A stretch of 64,000 nucleotides of DNA from Collinsella sp. Its GTDB lineage: Bacteria > Actinomycetota > Coriobacteriia > Coriobacteriales > Coriobacteriaceae. This document shows positions 8,780 through 16,195 of this stretch, one piece after another. A model generated the notes under the pieces. That model saw only the letters and a program-made list of their open reading frames with translations. It searched no databases and was not told the DNA's origin. The translations under genes and the position numbers were made by a program. How positions within the stretch are numbered: the first letter of the stretch is position 1; each line of letters begins with the position of its first letter. The stretch spans positions 67,111 through 131,110 of the forward strand of contig JAGZUC010000006.1 in assembly GCA_018380195.1 (NCBI GenBank), written 5' to 3'.

Positions 8780-8799
8780 ATTAGAGTTTTGTCTATCTT

Positions 8800-8819
8800 A
8801 GGGGTATTATCCCCTTTTT
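8800..8819 (+). terminator. Possible attenuator in the veg leader
   Basis: AGGGG and CCCCT around TATTAT are followed by TTTTT, lying between the promoter and the veg ribosome site. The stem is only 5 bp, so strength is doubtful. Confidence 0.35.
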
Positions 8820-8846
8820 GAATTGCACCTTCTGGAGGCCCTGTTC

Positions 8847-9143
8847 ATGGAAGAGATGGAAGTCAATCACGTCGACGACATCCACGAGAAGCTGACCGAT
8901 ATGGTGGGCGATCGCGTCAAGGTTAAGGCCAACATGGGCCGCACCCGCGTTGTCGAGCGCATGGGCACCATCAAGAGCGTCCACCCCGCCGTCTTTATCG
9001 TCGAGGTTGACGAGCGCCGCGGCCGCAAGTCGCGTCAGTCCTACCAGTATATCGATGTCCTCACCGGTCAGGTCGAGCTATTCGACCCTGAGAGCGGCGA
9101 GCATATCTTTACCCCGCTCGGCAATCAGCTCGAGGAGCACTAA
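8847..9143 (+). CDS. veg: Veg-family protein (DUF1021)
   Basis: Small protein of 98 residues matching the Veg family: MVGDRVKVKANMGRTRVVERMGTI, VDERRGRKSRQSYQYIDVLTGQVEL. In Bacillus subtilis Veg is abundant in vegetative and germinating cells and stimulates biofilm genes. Its biochemical role is not settled. ATG 8847 has GGAGG 8 bases upstream, so the earlier TTG in the same frame was not used. It lies directly before ispE, as in Bacillus (veg-sspF-ispE) but without sspF, which fits a non-sporulating organism. Confidence 0.88.
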   Translation: MEEMEVNHVDDIHEKLTDMVGDRVKVKANMGRTRVVERMGTIKSVHPAVFIVEVDERRGRKSRQSYQYIDVLTGQVELFDPESGEHIFTPLGNQLEEH

Positions 9144-9145
9144 CG

Positions 9146-10042
9146 GTGACCGATCGGTCCCTGACTCTTTCCGCGCCGGCAAAGATTAACCTCTACTTGG
9201 GGGTTCATACCGAGCGCGATGACCGCGGCTACCACAGGGTCGATTCCCTGATGGCAGCCGTCGGTCTTTCCGATACCGTGACGGTCACGCCGGCACAGGC
9301 GCTGGCCGTTCAGACGGTTCCGGCATCAGATTTTCCCATGCAAAAGAATACGGCGTATCGGGCTGCGGTTGCTATGGCCGAGCATTATGGTCGCGAGGCA
9401 AACATCTGCGTGACGATTGAGAAGCGCATTCCATTGTGCGCCGGCTTGGGCGGCCCCTCGACGGATGCGGCCGCGGTCATTGTCGCCTTGGCGGAGCTCT
9501 GGGGAATTGATCGCACCGACCCCGCGCTCGACGACATCGCGCGCGGCATTGGTGCTGACGTCCCGTTCTTTTTGCATGCGAGCCCTGCGTTCTACGTAGG
9601 TGGAGGAGACGTGCTGGCAACTGAGTACCCCGCGCTGCCCGCAACGCCCGTCGTGTTGGTCAAGCCGCGCGAGGCGAGCGTTTCGACAATTGAGGCCTAT
9701 CGACGTTTTGACGAGGCCCCGGTGCCTGCGGACAAGCCCGGCGCGATAGCTTCTGCCTTGCGTGCTGGTGATGCCGAGACGGCATATGCACTCATCCATA
9801 ACAACCTGGGTGTCATTTCCGCACAGATGGAGCCGCAGATTCAAACGGTCCTCGACTGGCTGCGTAAACAGGACGGCACCGTTGCTGTAGATGTGTGCGG
9901 ATCGGGTGCCTGCTCGTTTGCCATTTGCGACACCGCCGACATGGCCGAAAGGCTTGCCGACGCTGCCCAGCAAAACGGCTGGTGGTCCTGCGCGACTGAG
10001 CTTATTCCCAACACGGTTCAAATCGACGCGCCAAAGAAATAA
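9146..10042 (+). CDS. ispE: 4-diphosphocytidyl-2-C-methyl-D-erythritol kinase
   Basis: Fourth enzyme of the MEP pathway; phosphorylates CDP-ME at the 2-hydroxyl. GHMP-kinase fold with an N-terminal LSAPAKINLYLGV and the ATP loop PLCAGLGGPSTDAAA (about residues 94-108). It uses a GTG start 2 bases after veg. IspD and ispF, the neighbouring steps of the same pathway, are at 29.8-31.0 kb, so the pathway genes here sit in two places. In the ATP loop the usual GGGSSDA reads GGPSTDA, an accepted variant. Confidence 0.93.
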   Translation: MTDRSLTLSAPAKINLYLGVHTERDDRGYHRVDSLMAAVGLSDTVTVTPAQALAVQTVPASDFPMQKNTAYRAAVAMAEHYGREANICVTIEKRIPLCAGLGGPSTDAAAVIVALAELWGIDRTDPALDDIARGIGADVPFFLHASPAFYVGGGDVLATEYPALPATPVVLVKPREASVSTIEAYRRFDEAPVPADKPGAIASALRAGDAETAYALIHNNLGVISAQMEPQIQTVLDWLRKQDGTVAVDVCGSGACSFAICDTADMAERLADAAQQNGWWSCATELIPNTVQIDAPKK

Positions 10043-10091
10043 AAATTTCTCTAGCACGCGGCGAAAATCTTTGTTACTATAGTCGAGCTAA

Positions 10092-10168
10092 CGGGTTGTG
10101 GCTCAGTTTGGTAGAGCACTGCGTTCGGGACGCAGGGGTCGCTGGTTCAAATCCAGTCAACCCGACCA
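10092..10168 (+). tRNA. tRNA-Pro (CGG)
   Basis: Acceptor CGGGTTG with CAACCCG, anticodon loop TTCGGGA giving CGG, T-arm GGTTCAAATCC and an encoded CCA. A long reading frame crossing the tRNA into tatA is an artefact. Confidence 0.95.
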
Positions 10169-10179
10169 GAGCATGAGGA

Positions 10180-10207
10180 GGGACCGCTTCTTGCGGTCCC
10201 TTTTTTT
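10180..10207 (+). terminator. Terminator after tRNA-Pro
   Basis: GGGACCGC and GCGGTCCC are followed by seven T. Confidence 0.9.
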
Positions 10208-10215
10208 AGCTAGTG

Positions 10216-10244
10216 TTGTGATACCGCGATACCCGCGGTATACT
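10216..10244 (+). promoter_or_regulatory. Promoter of tatA with a palindrome in the spacer
   Basis: TTGTGA (10216-10221), a 17-base spacer, TATACT (10239-10244). The spacer is filled by a perfect inverted repeat with arms ATACCGCG (10221-10228) and CGCGGTAT (10234-10241) that overlaps both boxes. This is the position of a repressor operator. Confidence 0.6.
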
Positions 10245-10280
10245 CATTCGAGCTTGTCTCGCTGTATTGTGGAGGTCTAC

Positions 10281-10556
10281 ATGTTTGGACTGAGGGCTCC
10301 TGAGCTCATCATTATTCTCGTCGTTGTCCTGATTATCTTCGGGCCCAAGAACCTGCCGAAGCTCGGCAAGTCCCTCGGCTCTACCGTCAAGAATATCCGT
10401 GAGGGTATGGAGGGCGACGATAAGGCCGAGACCAAGCAGGCCGAGGAGGTCGTGGTCGAGCAGTCCGAGGAGGACAAGGAGATCGCTGAGCTCGAGGCCA
10501 AGCTCGCTGCTGCCAAGAAGAAGCAGGCAGAGGACAGCGACGCGGACGCAGAGTAG
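10281..10556 (+). CDS. tatA: Sec-independent translocase protein TatA
   Basis: Pore-forming subunit of the twin-arginine translocase. There is one N-terminal membrane helix (APELIIILVVVLIIFGP, about residues 6-22), then the conserved FGPKNLPKLGKSLG amphipathic helix and an acidic, Lys/Glu-rich tail to residue 91. GGAGG lies 5 bases before ATG 10281. It stands alone between tRNA-Pro and greA. A likely client in this window is the ABC binding lipoprotein at 48712-49692, whose signal has an SRRSLL twin-arginine motif. Confidence 0.93.
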   Translation: MFGLRAPELIIILVVVLIIFGPKNLPKLGKSLGSTVKNIREGMEGDDKAETKQAEEVVVEQSEEDKEIAELEAKLAAAKKKQAEDSDADAE

Positions 10557-10581
10557 TCCCATCCCTTTGGGGTGAGCACCT

Positions 10582-10614
10582 GACCGGCTTGCCCGCAGGC
10601 TAGCCGGTCTTTTT
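10582..10614 (+). terminator. Terminator after tatA
   Basis: GACCGGCT and AGCCGGTC with TTTTTCGTTTT downstream. Confidence 0.85.
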
Positions 10615-10662
10615 CGTTTTGTTGACAGTTGATTGTTTGATCAGAGTTGGGGAGATATCCGT

Positions 10663-11133
10663 ATGGACGCAAGCCAGATCGTACTGACCGCTGAGGGCCG
10701 CCAGAAGCTCGTCGAGGAGCTCGCTTGGCGTGAGGGCGATTACGCCAAGGAGATCGTCGAGGACATCAAGGAAGCCCGCGCGTTCGGCGACCTTTCGGAG
10801 AACTCCGAGTACGACGCCGCTAAGGACAAGCAGGCCCAGAACGCCGCTCGTATTGCCGAGATCCAGGCCATCCTCGCCAACGCTCAGGTTGCTGCCACCA
10901 CGGGCGACCTGACCGTCTCCATCGGTTCCACCGTTTCGCTGATTGATCCCAACGGCGAGGTCATGGAAGTCACGCTCGTCGGTACCACCGAGACCAACTC
11001 GCTCGAGCACAAGATCTCCAACGAGTCTCCGGTCGGTCACGCCATCATCGGTCACGGCGAGGGTGATTCCGTCGAGGTCGTTACGCCTTCCGGCAAGACT
11101 CGCGTCTACACCATCGCCAAGATCGCACGCTAG
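10663..11133 (+). CDS. greA: Transcription elongation factor GreA
   Basis: Binds the secondary channel of RNA polymerase and stimulates cleavage of backtracked transcripts. It has an N-terminal coiled coil (about 1-75) with the tip acidic residues in FGDLSENSEYDAAKDKQ, and a C-terminal FKBP-like domain with the typical SPVGHAIIGHGEGDSVEV. The 156-residue length is normal. ATG 10663 has GGGGAG 8 bases upstream, so the in-frame upstream ATG 10633 was rejected. It lies ahead of lysS, a pairing also seen in Firmicutes. Confidence 0.95.
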   Translation: MDASQIVLTAEGRQKLVEELAWREGDYAKEIVEDIKEARAFGDLSENSEYDAAKDKQAQNAARIAEIQAILANAQVAATTGDLTVSIGSTVSLIDPNGEVMEVTLVGTTETNSLEHKISNESPVGHAIIGHGEGDSVEVVTPSGKTRVYTIAKIAR

Positions 11134-11161
11134 ACCACGGTCCCGCGTAAAGGTATGTTTT

Positions 11162-11194
11162 CGCTCCCTGGGACCGAATCCTGGGGAGCGTTTT
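11162..11194 (+). terminator. Terminator between greA and lysS
   Basis: CGCTCCC and GGGAGCG around a 15-base loop, then TTTTAG. The stem is modest and read-through into lysS is likely. Confidence 0.6.
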
Positions 11195-11212
11195 AGTTTG
11201 AGGAGCTAACTT

Positions 11213-13177
11213 ATGGCAGAGAACCAGAACGCCGCCGATCAGGCATCGACGCTCAACGACGAGCGCGCCACCCGCCTGGCCAAGCGCGCCGCCCTGTTCG
11301 AGGCGGGCCAGAACCCCTATCCCGAGCACTCTGAGCTTGAGGACTACGTCGCCGATATCGAGGCTAAGTACGCCGAGCTTGCCGATGGCGAGGACACCGA
11401 GGACGTCGTGAAGATCGCTGGCCGTGTGGTCGCCAAGCGCGGTCAGGGCAAGATCATGTTCATCGTCGTGCGCGATGCGACTGCCGAGATTCAGCTGTTC
11501 TGCCGCATCAACGACATGGACGAGGCTGCCTGGAGTACGCTCAAGGCCCTCGATCTGGGCGACATCCTGGGCGTGACCGGCGTGGTCGTGCGCACCCAGC
11601 GTGGCCAGCTTTCCGTTGCCCCTAAGAGCGCGACCCTGCTTGCCAAGGCCGTTCGTCCGCTGCCCGAGAAGTTCCACGGTCTTTCCGATAAGGAGACCCG
11701 CTATCGCCAGCGCTATGTCGACCTGATCGCCAACGACGACGTTCGCGAGACCTTCCGTAAGCGTTCGCAGATTCTCTCCACCTTCCGTCGCTTTATGGAG
11801 TCCGACGGCTACATGGAGGTCGAGACCCCCATCCTGCAGACCATCCAGGGCGGCGCTACTGCCAAGCCGTTCATCACTCACTTCAACGCGCTCGATCAGG
11901 AGTGCTACCTGCGTATTGCCACCGAGCTGCACCTCAAGCGCTGCATCGTCGGTGGTTTTGAGCGCGTGTTCGAGATCGGCCGCATCTTCCGTAACGAGGG
12001 CATGGACCTTACCCACAACCCCGAGTTCACCACGATGGAGGCCTACCGTGCCTTCTCCGACCTCGAGGGCATGAAGGCGCTCGCCCAGGGTGTCATTAAG
12101 GCAGCTAACAAGGCCATCGGCAACCCCGAGGTCATCGAGTATCAGGGCCAGACCATCGACCTTTCTGGTGAGTGGGCCAGCCGTCCCATGACCGACATCG
12201 TCTCCGACGTGCTCGGCAAGCAGGTCACCATTGACACGCCGGTCGAGGAGCTTGCTGCCGCCGCGCGCGAGAAGGGCCTGGAGATCAAGCCCGAGTGGAC
12301 TGCTGGCAAGATCATCGCTGAGATTTACGATGAGCTGGGCGAGGACACCATCGTCAACCCCACGTTCGTGTGTGATTACCCCATCGAGGTCAGCCCGCTT
12401 GCCAAGCGTTTTGAGGACGATCCGCGTCTGACCCACCGTTTTGAGCTGGTTATTGCCGGCCACGAGTACGCCAACGCATTTTCCGAGCTCAACGACCCGG
12501 TCGACCAGGCTGAGCGCTTTGCTGCCCAAATGGCCGAGAAGGCCGGCGGCGACGATGAGGCCATGGAGTATGACGAGGACTACGTGCGCGCCCTCGAGTA
12601 CGGTATGCCTCCTGCGGGCGGTATCGGCATCGGTATCGACCGCGTGGTCATGCTGCTCACTAACCAGGCTTCCATCCGCGACGTGCTGCTGTTCCCGCAC
12701 ATGAAGCCCGAGAAGGGTTTCCAGTCCGGTGCCGCTGCCGCTAAGGCTGCCGAGGCCGGCAACGCCGCGAGCCCGTTCGTTACGTCGCTTAAGCCCACGC
12801 TCGATTACTCCAAGATCGCCGTTGAGCCGCTGTTCGAGGAGTTCGTCGACTTTGATACCTTCTCCAAGAGCGATTTCCGCGCTGTGAAGGTCAAGGCATG
12901 CGAGGCCGTCAAGAAGTCCAAGAAGCTGCTGAACTTTACGCTCGACGACGGCACCGGCACCGACCGTACCATCCTCTCCGGTATTCACGCTTATTACGAG
13001 CCCGAGGACCTGGTCGGCAAGACCTTGCTCGCCATCACCAACCTGCCTCCGCGCAAGATGATGGGCATCCCCAGCTGCGGCATGCTCATCAGTGCCATCC
13101 ACGAGGAGGATGGTGAGGAGCGCCTCAACCTGATCCAGCTCGACGCCTCCATCCCTGCCGGCGCAAAGATGTACTAA
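11213..13177 (+). CDS. lysS: Lysyl-tRNA synthetase (class II) fused to a C-terminal Trbp111/EMAP-like tRNA-binding domain
   Basis: Charges tRNA-Lys. Residues about 60-150 form the anticodon-binding OB fold, about 170-495 the class II catalytic core (RYRQRYVDLI, FMEVETPILQ-like motif, FRNEGMDLTHNPEFT, and GIGIGIDRVVML as motif 3). After an Ala-rich linker comes an extra domain of about 110 residues (about 543-654): FDTFSKSDFRAVKVKACE, TILSGIHAYYEPEDLVGKT, NLPPRKMMGIPSCGMLI. That is the OB-fold tRNA-binding domain normally found at the C-terminus of MetRS or as free Trbp111. At 654 residues it is about 150 longer than usual LysS. GAGGAG lies before ATG 11213. Confidence 0.93.
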   Translation: MAENQNAADQASTLNDERATRLAKRAALFEAGQNPYPEHSELEDYVADIEAKYAELADGEDTEDVVKIAGRVVAKRGQGKIMFIVVRDATAEIQLFCRINDMDEAAWSTLKALDLGDILGVTGVVVRTQRGQLSVAPKSATLLAKAVRPLPEKFHGLSDKETRYRQRYVDLIANDDVRETFRKRSQILSTFRRFMESDGYMEVETPILQTIQGGATAKPFITHFNALDQECYLRIATELHLKRCIVGGFERVFEIGRIFRNEGMDLTHNPEFTTMEAYRAFSDLEGMKALAQGVIKAANKAIGNPEVIEYQGQTIDLSGEWASRPMTDIVSDVLGKQVTIDTPVEELAAAAREKGLEIKPEWTAGKIIAEIYDELGEDTIVNPTFVCDYPIEVSPLAKRFEDDPRLTHRFELVIAGHEYANAFSELNDPVDQAERFAAQMAEKAGGDDEAMEYDEDYVRALEYGMPPAGGIGIGIDRVVMLLTNQASIRDVLLFPHMKPEKGFQSGAAAAKAAEAGNAASPFVTSLKPTLDYSKIAVEPLFEEFVDFDTFSKSDFRAVKVKACEAVKKSKKLLNFTLDDGTGTDRTILSGIHAYYEPEDLVGKTLLAITNLPPRKMMGIPSCGMLISAIHEEDGEERLNLIQLDASIPAGAKMY

Positions 13178-13180
13178 CTA

Positions 13181-13207
13181 GTTACGCGGTTCTACGAACC
13201 GCGTAAC
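13181..13207. repeat. GTTACGCGGTT palindrome, copy 2
   Basis: Arms GTTACGCGGTTC and GAACCGCGTAAC, 3-base loop, 3 bases after the lysS stop. The same arms occur at 8664-8691. Confidence 0.8.
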
Positions 13208-13256
13208 GGCCCGACGCTGCGCGGGCCGCATTTGGACAATCTGACGTTCAACTTCA

Positions 13257-13290
13257 AGGGCGCGACCAGAAGGTCAGCGCCCTTTCGTTT
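13257..13290 (+). terminator. Terminator after lysS
   Basis: AGGGCGC and GCGCCCT with an inner GACC/GGTC stem, followed by TTTCGTTT. Confidence 0.7.
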
Positions 13291-13322
13291 CACGTCACCT
13301 TGTCTCAAAACGTTGTCGGAGT

Positions 13323-13376
13323 AGTCATTGGGGACGTTCTTAAACGACTAGTCGTTGGGGACGCTCTTAAACGTCT
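13323..13376. repeat. 27-bp tandem repeat, two units
   Basis: 13323-13349 and 13350-13376 are direct repeats differing at three positions, built on TTGGGGACG and CTCTTAAACG. The rest of the lysS-ThrE gap (13178-13483) holds the palindrome, the terminator and no gene. Confidence 0.75.
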
Positions 13377-13483
13377 GCTCAACGGCTATTGCGCACATGG
13401 TTCGCATGACAGCCGTCTCTTTTATGTTTCCTTTAGCCGTTGCTGCCTAGGATGGGGTTAGTCGGTAGGAAGGGAGCACCGGG

Positions 13484-15052
13484 ATGGACGATGCGAGCGA
13501 GCGTGCTATCGAAGAGGACATGCTCGATCAGTTCAATTACTTTGATGATGAGGACGAGGAGCTGATCGACCGTCGCGAGCCAGCGCCGCTTGATTCCTTT
13601 GATCTGGTCGATGAAGAGCCCGACGAGGACGAGGGCGAATCGGCGGAGCCCTCACAGCCTTCGCGCCTTGACTCGCTGCTTTCGAGAGCCCCCATGCACC
13701 ACGGTGTCCGTGCCGGCGCGCTCCATATGAAAACTGACTGGCACCAGATCGTGACGGCAGGCGATGAACTTGCCGTCGATGCGCCGCTCACCGATAAATC
13801 ATCCATCATCTGCCGCACCGGTATGCTTATGCTCGCGAGCGGAACGGGTGCCTGGCGCGTGCGCGATACCATGAATCGTGTTGCTGACGTGCTCGGCGTC
13901 ACCATCCATGTCGACCTGAGTCTCCTATCGTTTGAGTGCACCTGCATCGAAGATGGCCACTGCTTTAATGAGGTCGTCAGCTTGCCCACAACGGGCGTCA
14001 ATACCCATCGCATTTGGATGATGGAGAGTTTCCTCAAGGAAATCGAGACCTATGGTCGTCGCTTCACGGTGCACGAGTATCACGAGATGCTCAAGACCGT
14101 TGAGAGTTCAAAACCTGATTACGCGCCTTGGCAACAGGGCCTTGCGGCGGCCTGCGCCTGTGGCGCCTTTGTCTTTTTACTTGGTGGCGGTCCTATTGAG
14201 ATGGCATGCGCGTTCGTAGGCGCGGGTGTCGGCAACTTTGCCCGCTCCCATATTCTTAAGCAGGGCCTTGGTCAGTTCAGCGCGCTGACGACCGGCGTTG
14301 CGCTCGCTTGCGTTTCGTATCTGCTGGCATTGCTCGGCCTTGGCCAGGTCATACCGGGGGCAATGTCGCACCAAGAAGGCTATATCGGCGCCATGCTCTT
14401 TGTGATTCCCGGCTTTCCGCTCATTACGGCAGGCCTCGACATCGCTAAGCTCGACATGCGAAGCGGTATCGAGCGCCTTTCGTATGCCGTATCGATTATT
14501 GTGATGGCGACCCTCGTGGGTTGGATGGTTGCCGAGTGCGTGGGACTGGCGCCGGATGACTTCGCCCCGCTCGGCCTCTCACCGTTGGCTCTTACGCTCT
14601 TGCGCATACTGATGAGCTTTATCGGCGTATTTGGCTTCTCGGTTATGTTCAACAGCCCAGTAAAGATGGCAGCGGCGGCAGGGCTCATCGGCGCCGTGTC
14701 CAATACCTTGCGTCTTGCGCTCGTCGATGCGCCGACGATGCTTCCCTTCCTGGGGCTGAGTGCGGGCATGCCTCCCGAGGCGGCTGCGTTTATCGGTGCG
14801 CTGGTATCGGGGCTGCTCGCGAGCTTAGCTGAAATCAAACTCACCTATCCACGTATCGCCCTCACGGTGCCATCGATTGTCATTATGGTGCCGGGTTTGT
14901 ATCTGTATCGCTCGATGTATTACATGTGCACCTTCGACACGGTCAATATGCTCGGCTGGTTTGTGCGTGCAGTGCTCATCGTGGCGTTTTTGCCCGTTGG
15001 CCTGGGTGTGGCACGTACGCTCACCGACCCTCGCTGGCGCCATACCAGCTAA
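13484..15052 (+). CDS. ThrE-type threonine/serine exporter
   Basis: Membrane protein of 522 residues with the fused DUF1212 and ThrE_2 layout. There is an acidic cytosolic N-tail (about 1-70), a DUF1212 soluble part with ICRTGMLMLASGTGAWRVRDTM and then about ten membrane segments (from about residue 210 to the end). In Corynebacterium ThrE exports threonine and serine by proton exchange. The N-tail is unusually rich in Asp/Glu. An AAGGGAG ribosome site precedes ATG 13484. Substrate is inferred from the family only. The DUF1212 part contains the catalytic-like H/R stretch seen in other members, whose function is unknown. Confidence 0.8.
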   Translation: MDDASERAIEEDMLDQFNYFDDEDEELIDRREPAPLDSFDLVDEEPDEDEGESAEPSQPSRLDSLLSRAPMHHGVRAGALHMKTDWHQIVTAGDELAVDAPLTDKSSIICRTGMLMLASGTGAWRVRDTMNRVADVLGVTIHVDLSLLSFECTCIEDGHCFNEVVSLPTTGVNTHRIWMMESFLKEIETYGRRFTVHEYHEMLKTVESSKPDYAPWQQGLAAACACGAFVFLLGGGPIEMACAFVGAGVGNFARSHILKQGLGQFSALTTGVALACVSYLLALLGLGQVIPGAMSHQEGYIGAMLFVIPGFPLITAGLDIAKLDMRSGIERLSYAVSIIVMATLVGWMVAECVGLAPDDFAPLGLSPLALTLLRILMSFIGVFGFSVMFNSPVKMAAAAGLIGAVSNTLRLALVDAPTMLPFLGLSAGMPPEAAAFIGALVSGLLASLAEIKLTYPRIALTVPSIVIMVPGLYLYRSMYYMCTFDTVNMLGWFVRAVLIVAFLPVGLGVARTLTDPRWRHTS

Positions 15053-15085
15053 TTGGTGCAAGGGGGACATGTTACTTTGCACCAA
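15053..15085. repeat. TTGGTGCAA palindrome abutting a stop codon
   Basis: Arms TTGGTGCAA (15053-15061) and TTGCACCAA (15077-15085) around a loop containing GGGGACA. It begins on the base after the ThrE stop. Confidence 0.75.
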
Positions 15086-15089
15086 ATGA

Positions 15090-15154
15090 GTTGCGGTGAA
15101 ATAGGGACTGAATTGCTGCTTAAAGGGTCAAAACAGTCCGTATTCCACCGCAAC
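15090..15154. repeat. TTGCGGTG palindrome family, copy 1
   Basis: Outer arms GTTGCGGTGAAATA and TATTCCACCGCAAC, inner arms GGACTG and CAGTCC. The same outer arms recur at 54217-54279 and 58354-58420. The remaining bases to 15270 hold no recognisable gene or promoter. Confidence 0.85.
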
Positions 15155-15270
15155 TTAGGGGGTCGGGGGATTATTGGTGCCCTGCATCTTCATAAACTCA
15201 ACGCTTACGAAGCGCGGGGTTTTCGTGCTAGGCTGGTTCCACCACATAAGTAGTCGCAGACGCACGTATC

Positions 15271-15321
15271 ACGGGCGGGCGAGATGAAGTCCCAACAGCT
15301 CCATCTTGCCCGCCCGTTTTT
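15271..15321 (+). terminator. Terminator-like hairpin ahead of the DUF2798 gene
   Basis: Perfect 12-bp arms ACGGGCGGGCGA-type (15271-15286) and TTGCCCGCCCGT (15306-15317), then TTTTTG. It lies 36 bases before the next gene, so it either ends upstream transcripts or acts as an attenuator in that gene's leader. Confidence 0.7.
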
Positions 15322-15356
15322 GTTGCGTGATGCCGCGGCGTAACACGGAAAGGACC

Positions 15357-15914
15357 ATGCCCTTTATGCCTATCAACAAACGAGAGAGCCTGCTGTTCAC
15401 CTTTATCATGTGCTTTTGCATGGTGCTCTGGATGAGCATCTACAACGTTGCCCTGCAGCACGGGGCCATCAACGGCGAGGTCGTTGCCGCTGCGTGGCTC
15501 GGCTTCCCCGTTGCCTACATTTTTGCCATGTGCTGCGACTGGTTCGTCGCCAGCCCGCTCGCCAAGGGTTTCGCCTTTAAGTACTTGGTCGCGCCGGGCA
15601 AGAGCTCGCCGCTCGCCATGACGCTCGCCGTTAGCTCCTGCATGGTTGTTCCCATGGTCATCATCATGTCGCTGTACGGTGCCTGCGAGGGTCTGACGCA
15701 CATGCCCGGCGGCATCCTTGCGAACCTGTATTCCGTGCCCGCGATCTGGATGATCAACATCCCGCATAATTTTGTGATGGCGCTGCCGTGGAACCTTTTG
15801 GTAGCCGGTCCGATTTCCCACTTCGTCTTCCGTCGCGCCTTCCCTGTGGGGACGGTTTTCGAGGAGGAGCATGCCGAGCTCTTGGAGCAGGCTATGGCTC
15901 CTGAGTGCGAGTAG
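15357..15914 (+). CDS. DUF2798-type membrane protein
   Basis: Small integral membrane protein of 185 residues with four hydrophobic segments (about residues 12-32, 46-66, 86-110 and 130-155) in two similar halves, as in DUF2798 proteins. NVALQHGAINGEVVAAAWLGFP in the first half is answered by a related second half. No function is established for the family. The start is either ATG 15357 (GGAAA 5 bases upstream) or ATG 15366 (AGGA 11 bases upstream). No partner gene is apparent. It is followed after about 165 featureless bases by a terminator. Confidence 0.7.
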   Translation: MPFMPINKRESLLFTFIMCFCMVLWMSIYNVALQHGAINGEVVAAAWLGFPVAYIFAMCCDWFVASPLAKGFAFKYLVAPGKSSPLAMTLAVSSCMVVPMVIIMSLYGACEGLTHMPGGILANLYSVPAIWMINIPHNFVMALPWNLLVAGPISHFVFRRAFPVGTVFEEEHAELLEQAMAPECE

Positions 15915-16080
15915 CTCGCTTAGGGATCTGCTGAGCGCGGGCGACTTGCTTGGTTGGAGCCCTAAGCGTGGATAGCTCTCTCGGCGACATCGCGGGCGTG
16001 AGCGGTGCGCATGACCGGAGGCCCCGTGCTGCTCCGTTGCCCGACGTGCTAGCGCGCAGAACAATCTGTTGGTGCATTCG

Positions 16081-16113
16081 GCGGCTGCTGAAGCGTTTCG
16101 GCAGCCGCTTTTT
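16081..16113 (+). terminator. Terminator before the activase operon
   Basis: GCGGCTGC and GCAGCCGC around a 12-base loop, then TTTTT. It insulates the next operon. Confidence 0.85.
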
Positions 16114-16125
16114 ATACGGAGTTTA

Positions 16126-16146
16126 AATACAACAGTCTGTTGTATT
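16126..16146. promoter_or_regulatory. Palindromic operator before the activase-tetR operon
   Basis: Perfect inverted repeat with 10-bp arms AATACAACAG and CTGTTGTATT and one central base. A possible -10 box TATATC (16158-16163) follows, so the operator covers the -35 area. Size and shape suit a TetR-family dimer, and the second gene of the operon encodes one. Confidence 0.75.
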
Positions 16147-16195
16147 ACGTAGAGTGGTATATCTCTAGCAGAAAAAATGCGAGAGACGGAGCATT

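Noticed and set aside
10098..10280. N-terminal extension of tatA through tRNA-Pro
   Set aside because: It includes the tRNA and a terminator; tatA has a good start and ribosome site at 10281.
11081..13102. 673-codon minus-strand frame over lysS
   Set aside because: Shadow of lysS caused by codon bias (rich in Leu, Gly, Asp, Val without motifs).
15155..15270. Possible riboswitch before the DUF2798 gene
   Set aside because: Terminator present, but no aptamer class could be recognised in the bases before it.
15915..16080. Possible small gene or RNA after the DUF2798 gene
   Set aside because: No ribosome site, tRNA, riboswitch motif or repeat was recognised.
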